Shown here: positions 14,367 to 23,642 of the stretch, in pieces
Position numbering within the stretch: position 1 is the first letter of the stretch
Layout: each line of letters starts with the position of its first letter
Assembly: GCA_038211505.1 (NCBI GenBank)
Contig: JBBQVO010000026.1
Span: forward strand, 1 to 26,644
From: JBBQVO01 sp038211505
GTDB taxonomy: Bacteria > Chloroflexota > Dehalococcoidia > DSTF01 > JACRBR01
DNA: 26,644 nucleotides
Reading direction: 5' to 3'
Program-made: the position numbers and the translations under genes
Notes under the pieces: generated by a model
What the model was told of the DNA's origin: nothing
The model's input: the letters and a program-made list of their open reading frames with translations, nothing else
The model's database searches: none

Positions 14367-15362
14367 ATGGCGAACGACTTCTACCAGCTCCTCGGCGTCA
14401 AACGCGAGGCTAACGAGAAGGAGATCCGGTCGGCGTACCGGAAGCTCGCGCGGAAGCATCACCCGGATGTGAACCCGGGCGACAAGGCGTCGGAGACCAA
14501 GTTCAAAGAGATCAACAACGCCTACGAGGTGCTCTCCGACACCGAGAAGCGCCGCAAGTACGACAAGTACGGCGACAAGTGGGAGTTCGCCGACCAGATT
14601 GAGGAGGCGGAACGCCAGCGCGGCCCCCGTTCGCGGGTGGCCGGCAACGGCGGACGCCAACAGTTCGAGGTTGACGACCTCAGCGGCGTCGGCGACCTGA
14701 GCGGCGTCTTCAGTCAGTTCTTCGGCCGCGGCGGCCGTGGCGGCGGCGCCCGGACGATGTCGCGCCGCGGCGCCGACGTGCAGCAGCCGGTCGATGTCAC
14801 GCTCGAAGAGGCGTACCACGGGACATCGCGGATGCTCGAGATGATGGCACAGGAGCCGTGCCCGACGTGCGGCGGCAGCGGCGAGATCGCCGGCGCGACG
14901 TGCCACACGTGCCAGGGCCACGGCCAGATCCAGAAGCCGCGTCGGCTCGAAGTAAAGATTCCCGCCGGTGTCGCGACGGGATCGAAAGTCCGCATCGGCG
15001 GCGAAGGGCAGCCGGGCATCGGCGGCGGCAAGAAAGGCGACGTACTGCTGCTCGTCACCGTGCGGCCGAACCCCCGCTTCGAGCGCAAAGGCGACGACCT
15101 GCATGAAGAAATCGAAGTGCCATTGACGACGGCGGTACTCGGCGGCGAGACGGAAGTGCCGACGATGACGGCGCGCGTGATGCTGAAGATCCCGCCGCTG
15201 ACGCAAAACGGCCGCGTCTTCAAGCTGGGTGGCCTCGGCATGCCGCGCCTGAACAAAGAAGGGAAGGGCGACCTCTACGCCCGAGTCCGCGCCCATTTGC
15301 CAGAAGCGCTCGACGACGGCCAGAAGAAGCTCTTCGAAGAATTGAGCGCCGCCGGCGTGTAA
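14367..15362 (+). CDS. dnaJ: DnaJ-type Hsp40 co-chaperone with a two-motif zinc site
   Basis: 331 residues. The J domain (1-70) has HPD at 32-34, which stimulates DnaK ATPase. A Gly-rich linker follows (~95-135, FGRGGRGGG). Substrate-binding domain I begins near 140 and carries only two CxxC units, C165/C168 (CPTCGGSG) and C179/C182 (CHTCQGHG), enough for one zinc ion. Classical DnaJ has four units and two zincs, while CbpA has none. Domain II follows with VPLTTAVLGGETEVPT and LGMPRLN. Length is also short of classical DnaJ (~375). hspR follows after a 187-bp gap, the pairing seen in actinobacterial dnaK operons; dnaK and grpE are not in this window. Translation probably starts on a leaderless mRNA. 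Confidence 0.9.
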   Translation: MANDFYQLLGVKREANEKEIRSAYRKLARKHHPDVNPGDKASETKFKEINNAYEVLSDTEKRRKYDKYGDKWEFADQIEEAERQRGPRSRVAGNGGRQQFEVDDLSGVGDLSGVFSQFFGRGGRGGGARTMSRRGADVQQPVDVTLEEAYHGTSRMLEMMAQEPCPTCGGSGEIAGATCHTCQGHGQIQKPRRLEVKIPAGVATGSKVRIGGEGQPGIGGGKKGDVLLLVTVRPNPRFERKGDDLHEEIEVPLTTAVLGGETEVPTMTARVMLKIPPLTQNGRVFKLGGLGMPRLNKEGKGDLYARVRAHLPEALDDGQKKLFEELSAAGV

Positions 15363-15432
15363 GGCGGCGAAACGAGAAGCGGGAAGCGAGAAGCGAGACG
15401 TGAGAGCCGAGTTTAGAGGTCGAAACAGGAGA

Positions 15433-15478
15433 GTAGGGACGTAGCTTTAGCTCCGTCCGGGCCGCGGACCGAGCTAAA
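15433..15478 (+). repeat. Dispersed intergenic repeat, family D, copy 2, with hairpin
   Basis: GTAGGGACGTAGCTTTAGCT then CCGTCCGG (to 15460). TTTAGCTCCGTCC pairs with the following GGACCGAGCTAAA with one mismatch, making a 13-bp stem. It sits in the dnaJ-hspR gap and could attenuate readthrough into hspR. Confidence 0.6.
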
Positions 15479-15549
15479 CCGGCATCCTTACGCGATCGAT
15501 CCGCAACGCGATACGGCGCGCACCCTGACGCAAAACAGCGACTGACGAC

Positions 15550-15882
15550 ATGAACGAACAGCAACGAGACGAACAGATCGACGCCGAAGAGCCGTGCTAC
15601 GTGATCTCGATCGCGGCGCGGATCGTCGGCATGCATGCGCAGACGCTGCGGCAGTACGAGCGCGTCGGGCTCGTGGCGCCGAAGCGCACGCGCGGCAACA
15701 TTCGCCTCTACTCGCGCGCCGACGTCGCCAAGCTGCTTCATGTCCAGCGGCTGATCAGCGATCTCGGCGTCAACCTCGCGGGCGTCGACGTGATCTTGAG
15801 GATGAGCGAGCGGATGCAGGCGATGGAGCGTGAGATGGAGGAGCTTCGGGCTGAGGTTCAGCGAGACAGGCGAAGCCCATAG
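15550..15882 (+). CDS. hspR: MerR-family heat-shock repressor HspR
   Basis: 110 residues, the length of HspR. The MerR-type winged helix is visible at residues ~18-70: VISIAARIVGMHAQTLRQYERVGL, then the RTRGNIRLYSRADVAKL wing. A coiled-coil tail rich in Glu/Arg follows (~80-105). HspR binds inverted HAIR operators and uses DnaK as co-repressor, so chaperone titration during heat shock induces its targets. Adjacency to dnaJ and proximity to the Clp ATPase match that role. No close match to the inverted HAIR consensus was found by eye upstream of dnaJ or the Clp gene; only CTTGA half-sites in direct repeat are present at 14268-14298. No clear Shine-Dalgarno precedes the ATG. Confidence 0.88.
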   Translation: MNEQQRDEQIDAEEPCYVISIAARIVGMHAQTLRQYERVGLVAPKRTRGNIRLYSRADVAKLLHVQRLISDLGVNLAGVDVILRMSERMQAMEREMEELRAEVQRDRRSP

Positions 15883-15940
15883 CCGTCCGCCGAGCTAGCA
15901 CCCCGACCGTTCCGGTCAGAAGTAACGAGGAAGAACGAGC

Positions 15941-16384
15941 ATGGCAACTGAGACCCTATTCGACGAACTACTATCGATCGCATGCCCCTCGGCGGACAAG
16001 GGCGAATTCGAGCAACGCTTTGGAAATCTCGTGCGCAGTCACGGTGAGGATCGCGAGGCTCTGGCGGCGGAAGTAAGGCATTCGATTGGCGCTCTGCATC
16101 TTCAAGCGAACACGATGGAGACCTGGGTATTCATGCAGACGAGGCAACGTGCGACCGAGAAGATGAATCTTGTTGATTGGGTCGCTGAAACTCGCGGCCG
16201 TGCCGAGGAACTGCGCCGCGAAGCCGATGACTTGGAGCGCGTAGCGATCGCATCGGGCGTGATCGATCCGCCCAATCGTCCAGAGACGCTGCGTGGTATG
16301 TGGAAGGGGATGAAGATCACGGACGAGGACATCGAAGAGGCAAAGCGATCTCTTTTCAAAGCGGCATATGACGACACAATCTGA
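15941..16384 (+). CDS. Uncharacterised protein, candidate antitoxin for the PIN gene
   Basis: 147 residues, mainly helical by composition, with a coiled-coil-like Arg/Glu region (~80-105, RGRAEELRREADDLERV). The C-terminus (~118-141, RGMWKGMKITDEDIEEAKRS) resembles the toxin-binding tail of VapB/Phd-type antitoxins, which often ends in an ITDEDIEEAK-like segment. Its stop codon overlaps the next ATG by 17 nt, as in many toxin-antitoxin pairs. The N-terminal two thirds does not look like the AbrB, MazE, RHH or Phd DNA-binding folds, so this could be a non-canonical antitoxin. GAGG lies about 12 nt before the ATG. The antitoxin role is inferred from position and tail only. Confidence 0.55.
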   Translation: MATETLFDELLSIACPSADKGEFEQRFGNLVRSHGEDREALAAEVRHSIGALHLQANTMETWVFMQTRQRATEKMNLVDWVAETRGRAEELRREADDLERVAIASGVIDPPNRPETLRGMWKGMKITDEDIEEAKRSLFKAAYDDTI

Positions 16385-16767
16385 GTTGTACGTCATCGAT
16401 ACGCATGCGCTCGTTTGGTACCTGACGGAAGATCGCAAGCTGCCAGCGGCCGTCGCGAATGTTTTGAAGGCGGCCGAGCACGGCGAACGCGAGATTGTCG
16501 TGCCAACGATCGTTCTGGCCAGAGGGAGTGACGCTCGAGGAGAAGGGGCGGACTGCATTGACCAAGGGTCGCATGCTCGATTGGGTACTGACGCACCCGA
16601 GCTTCGTCGTCGTCGATTTTGACCTGGCTACGCTGCAAGTGATGACGTCGCTCGATTCGATCGAGATTCACGACAGAATTATCGCCGCGACGGCGCGACT
16701 TCTCGCCGCCGTGGTCATCACACGAGATCCGCTGCTCGCTGGCGCTACCAGAACGTTTTGGGGTTGA
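16368..16767 (+). pseudogene. PIN-domain (VapC-like) toxin gene, frameshifted
   Basis: The first part, from ATG 16368, encodes VIDTHALVWYL with the first catalytic Asp and runs to VVPTIVLA. The reading then continues in the +1 frame from about 16522 with VTLEEKGRTALTKGRML and ends EIHDRIIAATARLL..ITRDPLL, which holds the remaining PIN acids. One extra A at 16521 explains the break: removing it gives LAEGVTLEEKGR and a 132-residue PIN protein, restoring the conserved Glu in LAE. As sequenced, the first frame runs on to 16622 as an unrelated tail, so the RNase active site is lost. It overlaps the upstream candidate antitoxin gene. Sequencing or assembly error remains possible. Confidence 0.8.
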
Positions 16768-16801
16768 AGACCGCGGTCGATGCAGGGAGACATACAGAAA
16801 C

Positions 16802-19270
<2,469 letters not shown>

Positions 19271-19293
19271 TACATGCGGGATCGTTGCGAAGA

Positions 19294-19317
19294 AGAGCCC
19301 CGGAGATCCGGGGCTCT
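19294..19317 (+). terminator. Terminator-like hairpin after clpC
   Basis: AGAGCCCCGGA pairs perfectly with TCCGGGGCTCT, leaving a GA centre that opens to a 4-nt loop. It is 23 nt after the clpC stop. The tail is CCTTCGTAGTTTCGT, only mildly T-rich, so efficiency is uncertain. Confidence 0.7.
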
Positions 19318-19385
19318 CCTTCGTAGTTTCGTACGCGTGGCGGACATCCAGACGCGGCCGGCGGTCGTAGGTGGTTCGTAGGTTG

Positions 19386-19391
19386 TAACAT
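19386..19391 (+). promoter_or_regulatory. Possible -10 box for the dockerin protein
   Basis: TAACAT in the gap after the clpC terminator would start transcription near 19398, with a ~35-nt leader containing a GGAGGT ribosome binding site. No recognisable -35 box. Confidence 0.25.
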
Positions 19392-19432
19392 TGGTTTCCA
19401 CGTCCCCGCGTGCCGGTACAGGAGGTAGGTCG

Positions 19433-20806
19433 ATGACGACGAATGTCGTATCCGAGCCCGCGCGCAGCCATATCCACTGGATCGCGAAGTGCGCGATCGG
19501 CATGGCCACGATTCTCGCCGTGCTCGTCGCGGCGGGCCGCGCGCCGCGGCCGGCTTCCGCGGCCTTCCACACCATGGTGATCGACGAGGTGATGGCCGGC
19601 GTCCCAGGCGACCCGACGGTGCAGTTCGTCGAGATCAAAGAGACCGCGGCCGGGCAGAACCTCGTCAGCGGCAAGCAGATCGTCGTGTACGACGCGACGG
19701 GCGCGAACGTCGGGACGTTCACGTTTCCGGCGAACGTCGCCAATGGCGCGAACCTCGCGCGCATCCTGATCGCGACGCCCTCGGCGGCGGCCTACTACGG
19801 GATTACCGCCGACCTGCCGATGACGCCGGTGATGACGGCCACCGGCATGGTGTGCTACTTCGACCCCGGCTTCTTCCAGAACATCGATTGCGTGCCGTAC
19901 AAGAACTACAGCCAGCCGAACATCCTCAAGCCGCCGGCGACGAGCAACGGCGCCGGCAACGGCTACGCGAGCCTCACGCGCGTCGCCACGTCGACGAAAA
20001 CGGCGCTCGACTTCGCGCTGCTCTGCCCGACGCCGCAGAACAACGCCAACGTCATCGGCGCGCCGCCGGCGAGCGACCCGGACGCCGACGGCGTGAACGG
20101 CGGCGGCGGCTGCGCCGACAACTGCCCCACCGACAGTAACCCGGGCCAGGCGAACAATGACAAGAACGTCGTCGATCTACCGCCGTCGAAGCCGTACGAC
20201 GACATGACGGCGGTGAATTCGGACAACATCGGCGACGCCTGTGACCCCGACAACGACAACGACGGACTGCTCAACACCGACGAGCTGAACCTTGGGCCCG
20301 CGGGCTCGAGTCACGCGCTCTGCCCAACGGCATCGGCCAACACGGATCCGTTGCTCGTCGACACGGACGGCGATCGTATCGTCGATAGCGCCGAATGCGC
20401 GCTCGGCTCCGATCCCGCCGATCCGGCGTCGAAGCCAGCGCCGCCGGTCGCCGGAACCGATCCCGATCACGACGGGCTTTCGAGCGCGTTCGAGGCCACA
20501 ATCGGCACCGACCCGTCGAAGGCCGACACGGACGGCGACGGCGTCACCGATGGCGTCGAATTCAAGGTCTACGCATCGAATCCGCTGAACATCAACACCG
20601 ACGGCGACTTCTGTGGCGACGGCAAGGAGATCGCGACGGTCGATCAAAATCAGACCGTCAACTCGACCGATCTGCAGCAAGTGGCAGTCGCCTTCGGGCC
20701 CAACACGAGTCCGGGATACATCCTCGACTTCGATATGGACAAGAACGGCACGGTCAACTCAACCGACCTGCAGTTCGTCGCGACGAAATTCGGGTCGTGC
20801 CCGTAG
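19433..20806 (+). CDS. Secreted protein: lamin-tail-like domain, Ca repeats, dockerin
   Basis: 457 residues. ATG 19433 is chosen because GGAGGT lies 6 nt upstream; an earlier in-frame start has none. Signal sequence: basic HIHWIAKCA, hydrophobic core ~21-34, cleavage near residue 43 (PASA/AFH). Residues ~45-160 form a beta-rich domain (VIDEVMAG..VQFVEIKETAAGQNLV) resembling lamin-tail-type domains. Residues ~205-385 hold thrombospondin type 3-like calcium loops (DPDADGVN, DPDNDNDGLLNTDE, DTDGDRIVD, DTDGDGVTDG). The last ~55 residues contain two dockerin-like loops with the repeated TVNSTDLQ, spaced about 35 residues. It is probably exported and anchored through calcium-dependent binding. Cysteines near C-terminal loops may form disulfides. 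No cohesin partner is in the window. Confidence 0.78.
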   Translation: MTTNVVSEPARSHIHWIAKCAIGMATILAVLVAAGRAPRPASAAFHTMVIDEVMAGVPGDPTVQFVEIKETAAGQNLVSGKQIVVYDATGANVGTFTFPANVANGANLARILIATPSAAAYYGITADLPMTPVMTATGMVCYFDPGFFQNIDCVPYKNYSQPNILKPPATSNGAGNGYASLTRVATSTKTALDFALLCPTPQNNANVIGAPPASDPDADGVNGGGGCADNCPTDSNPGQANNDKNVVDLPPSKPYDDMTAVNSDNIGDACDPDNDNDGLLNTDELNLGPAGSSHALCPTASANTDPLLVDTDGDRIVDSAECALGSDPADPASKPAPPVAGTDPDHDGLSSAFEATIGTDPSKADTDGDGVTDGVEFKVYASNPLNINTDGDFCGDGKEIATVDQNQTVNSTDLQQVAVAFGPNTSPGYILDFDMDKNGTVNSTDLQFVATKFGSCP

Positions 20807-21150
20807 CGAGTCTGTCGATCGCATGAGGGGTCTCGCGCTGTCGGAGCGTGCTGAATCGTACTGAATACCTCGCCGCCGGAAGCGCTGTTGCGAGAAGGCG
20901 AAACCTCCAGCCAACCCGCGCGGGCTAAAACGCGCGCGCTACAGAGGTTGTCTGCGCGGGCTCCGCCATCTTACGCAGCGGATCGAACACGTTCGCGGCA
21001 CGTCGTGCCGCTGATGTCACAGGTCTGCGGCAGTCCCGCCCGTTCGAGGTACGTGCCGTAACCCCGGAAACTTGGTTCAATGACAGGCGCTCCGCATGAA
21101 GCGCATGGCCCTCACCCACCGGGCGTGAACCAGCAGCCGGGGAGGTACCA
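20807..21150. other. Intergenic region before the VOC gene
   Basis: No gene seen. It contains a degenerate family A hairpin repeat at 20915-20946 and, at the far end, GGGGAGGT (21138-21145) acting as ribosome binding site for the VOC gene. The rest shows no clear feature. Confidence 0.45.
20915..20946 (-). repeat. GC-hairpin repeat, family A, copy 4 (degenerate)
   Basis: On the minus strand it reads CTCTGTAGCGCGCGCGTTTT then AGCCCGCGCGGG, matching the CTGTAGCGCGGGC..AGCCCGCGC unit of copy 3 with changes in the left arm. Confidence 0.6.
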
Positions 21151-21618
21151 GTGGCAGTCGGACTGCGCCGCGTCGATCACGTCAGCATGGCCGTCTGGAA
21201 GATCGACGATCAGCTCCCGTTCTTCACCGAGATCTTCGGCTGGAAGGAAGCCGGGCGCTTCCGCAACGAGGACGCAGGCTTTGCCGGCGTCGTCCTCGAT
21301 GTCCCTGGCGCCGATGGCCAGCGCCAGATGCAGTGGGAGATCCTCGAGCCGCTCGGCGACGATAGCTTCATCGCGAAATTTCTGCGCGAGCGCGGCCCCG
21401 GCCTGCATCACGTCACACTCGAAGTCGATGATGCAGACGCGGCGGCTTCGTCTTTGAAGGCGAAGGGCGTCGAGCCGTTTGGCGGCCCACGCGTGAGCTG
21501 GGACTGGAAGGAGATGTTCGTCCATCCGCGCGCATCCGGCGGCGTGCTCTTTCAGCTCTACGAGCAGCTCGATGCCCCCGGCAGCCTCGGCGGCCCGCCG
21601 AGCGAGGCCACGGAGTAG
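21151..21618 (+). CDS. VOC-superfamily protein, methylmalonyl-CoA epimerase/glyoxalase-like
   Basis: 155 residues with two beta-alpha-beta-beta-beta modules. It begins RRVDHVSMAV (H10) and the second module begins GLHHVTLEVDD (H87), ending HPRASGGVLFQLYE, the layout of methylmalonyl-CoA epimerase. Expected metal ligands are H10, Q61 and H87, but the fourth position, normally Glu in a VLIEL-type strand, is Gln (Q135). It may bind metal differently or be another VOC enzyme, so no gene symbol is given. GTG start with GGGGAGGT just upstream. The glycerophosphodiesterase starts 5 nt after its stop, so the two form an operon. No methylmalonyl-CoA mutase gene is nearby. Confidence 0.8.
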   Translation: MAVGLRRVDHVSMAVWKIDDQLPFFTEIFGWKEAGRFRNEDAGFAGVVLDVPGADGQRQMQWEILEPLGDDSFIAKFLRERGPGLHHVTLEVDDADAAASSLKAKGVEPFGGPRVSWDWKEMFVHPRASGGVLFQLYEQLDAPGSLGGPPSEATE

Positions 21619-21623
21619 CCGCC

Positions 21624-22538
21624 ATGAGACAGACGCGCGAGCATGCTCCGCCGTCGCCAACGGTCGTTCGTGCCGGCGGCCGCGATGTTTCTCTCACGTG
21701 CCACATGGCGGCGCTGAGCGGCAATCTCCGCCGCAACTCGCTCGCCGCGATCGAAGAGTGCTTCGCCGCAAACGCGACGCGCATGGAAGTCGACGTCCAC
21801 ACGCTCGATGGCGACGACAGCATCATCTATCACGAACGCCGGCTCGAACATCAGACGGACGGCGACGGTACCGTCGGCCGCGCGACGCCGGCGATGATCC
21901 GCGGCCTGCACTATCTCGATGATGCGCACGCGCGACCGCCACTCGTGAGCGAAGTCGTCGAACTCGCGCGCGGCTGCGACACGGAGGTGCAGCTCGATCT
22001 CAAAGACTGGCGTCCGATGCCGCCGGAGCGTCTCCGCGCGCTCATCGCGCCGATCACCGCCATCCGCGATCGCGTCATCGTGTCGACAGGACAGGATTGG
22101 AACCTGCGACGCCTGCACGATGAGGCGCCCGACATTGCCATCGGGTTCGATCCCGGGCATTACATCGACCACCGCTCCGAGGAGACCGACTTCTTCCTGC
22201 CGCGAACAATGGGCGCCTACGGCTATCGCGACGACCACCCGCTCGCGATCGGGCGCACCGAATCGGTGGAAGACTACCTGCGCGAGCGCATGACGATCCT
22301 CCACGGGCAGGTGCCCTTCGCGCGCGAATGGTTCCTCAGCTACCGGGTGATGTTGCAGATGCTCGACGACGGCTTCGACCCCATCGCCTTCCTTCACGAC
22401 CGCGAGATCGAGGTCACGGCGTGGACGCTCGATCAGCGCAACGACGCCACCACCCATGCCTTCGAGCGCCTCGCCGCCGCCGGCATCGACCACGTCACCA
22501 CCAACACCATCCCCGCCTGGCGCGCCACGTTCGCCTGA
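21624..22538 (+). CDS. Glycerophosphodiester phosphodiesterase family protein
   Basis: 304 residues of the GDPD TIM-barrel family, which hydrolyse glycerophosphodiesters to sn-glycerol-3-phosphate and an alcohol, or cleave lysophospholipids. Visible family features: H27 in the HMAALSGN segment (canonical HRG..PEN, here altered), NSLAAIEECFAANATRMEVDVH with E55 and D57, YHE with H70, EVQLDLKD in mid-barrel, and the C-terminal VTAWTLD strand and DHVTTN end. The R after the first His is replaced by Met and the PEN motif by RNS, so activity or specificity may differ from glpQ-type enzymes. There is no signal peptide, so it is probably cytoplasmic. GGAG overlapping the VOC stop region is its ribosome binding site. 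Confidence 0.82.
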   Translation: MRQTREHAPPSPTVVRAGGRDVSLTCHMAALSGNLRRNSLAAIEECFAANATRMEVDVHTLDGDDSIIYHERRLEHQTDGDGTVGRATPAMIRGLHYLDDAHARPPLVSEVVELARGCDTEVQLDLKDWRPMPPERLRALIAPITAIRDRVIVSTGQDWNLRRLHDEAPDIAIGFDPGHYIDHRSEETDFFLPRTMGAYGYRDDHPLAIGRTESVEDYLRERMTILHGQVPFAREWFLSYRVMLQMLDDGFDPIAFLHDREIEVTAWTLDQRNDATTHAFERLAAAGIDHVTTNTIPAWRATFA

Positions 22539-22661
22539 CGCCGCACGCCGTCGCGCCACCGCATTGGCCCAGCATGACATCGCAGCTGCCGCGCGCCAGC
22601 CATGTGAGCGCCGTCATGCGAACGTCGTGGTGTGATTGCCGTGAAAGTCGCGCGGCCGACT

Positions 22662-22692
22662 GTCATTCTGAACGCAGTGAAGAATCTCTCCG
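22662..22692 (+). repeat. Dispersed intergenic repeat, family C, copy 2
   Basis: GTCATTCTGAACGCAGTGAA then GAATCTCTCCG, a diverged copy in the opposite orientation to 1022-1054. It lies in the 270-bp gap between the convergent glycerophosphodiesterase and lipoprotein genes, where nothing else is recognised. Confidence 0.55.
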
Positions 22693-22808
22693 ATCGCGAC
22701 GATCAGGTTCGGCTGACAGCCTGATCGATGTCGTGCGCCACTTTCATCGCCTCGTGTGTGGTTCGGGCGCGAGGCCAACATCTACGACGCGAACCGAAGC
22801 GACAACCA

Positions 22809-23402
22809 CTACCCGCCGATGGTGTCCGGCGTCTGCGCCACAACGGGGCGGTTCGGCGTGATGCTGTAGATCTTGTCGGCGACGAGCTTCCAGTACGCCT
22901 CGTCGAGCGGCGCGCCACCCTCGACCGCCGACTCGAACTTCGCGCGATGGTAGCGCTTCATCATCAGGTTCGCGTAAAGAAACTCCTGCTTGTGGGTGTA
23001 GCCGTAGAGCCAGTTGAGCGCGTCGCCGACGATGTAGCAGTCGCCGAGTACCGTCGGCCAGTAGTTCTCGTCGGAGGGCGCGTTGCCACCGCCTTTGTTC
23101 GCGGCGCAGTTGTCGAGCATGGCCAGCAGCTCGTTCTTGCGCCGAAACGTCGTGATCGAGACGGCGGTGTAGTTGATCATCAGGCCATCGAAGCCGGAGT
23201 TGATCACGCCCGCGATCTCCGGCGCTGTCGGCACGGGCCCATCGACCGCCTGCTGCGTCGCCGTCGCCTGGGCCGCCGCCCCGCGCGTCGCGTCAGCGTT
23301 CGCGACGGTGGTGTTCGTCTTGTTGCCGGCGCTCAGCCCGCCGCCGCACGCCGCGGCAACGAGCGCGAATGGCGCGAGAATCAGCAAGCATCGTCGGATC
23401 AC
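22809..23402 (-). CDS. Putative lipoprotein of unknown function
   Basis: 197 residues from GTG 23400-23402, chosen because AGGAGA lies 7 nt upstream and the protein then begins MIRRCLLILAPFALVAAAC, a complete lipoprotein signal with lipid-modified C19 (lipobox VAAAC). A Thr/Ala/Gln-rich linker (~25-60) leads to a mainly helical domain with MLDNCAANKG, LGDCYIVGDALNWLYGYTH and HRAKFESAVEGG. Two Cys (in DNC and GDC) could form a disulfide. I recognise no family. The protein is probably anchored outside the membrane. It is divergent from murA across ~240 bp; whether the two are functionally linked cannot be told. Confidence 0.75.
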   Translation of the reverse strand: MIRRCLLILAPFALVAAACGGGLSAGNKTNTTVANADATRGAAAQATATQQAVDGPVPTAPEIAGVINSGFDGLMINYTAVSITTFRRKNELLAMLDNCAANKGGGNAPSDENYWPTVLGDCYIVGDALNWLYGYTHKQEFLYANLMMKRYHRAKFESAVEGGAPLDEAYWKLVADKIYSITPNRPVVAQTPDTIGG

Positions 23403-23629
23403 GGGGTCTCCTGCGTGGCGAAGCGGCGCCACTACTATAACGAACGCCACCTCCCGCCGGATTGTTTCGCTGCCCCCCGCCACAACCGCCTCGGCAGTGG
23501 GTCCGGCCGACCCTCAGCTTCATTCTGAGCGCCTTCCGCAACGTGCGTCCGCTTATCCCGCGCCCGAATCAGTGTTTTGGCGGGCCGCGCATACTCCTCA
23601 CGCCTGACGCCCATTGCGGCGACAGCGGC

Positions 23630-23635
23630 TATCCT
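23630..23635 (+). promoter_or_regulatory. Candidate -10 box for leaderless murA
   Basis: TATCCT ends 7 nt before the ATG at 23643 and no Shine-Dalgarno is present, the same geometry as dnaJ and galE. The -35 position has no strong match. Confidence 0.35.
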
Positions 23636-23642
23636 GCCTTCG

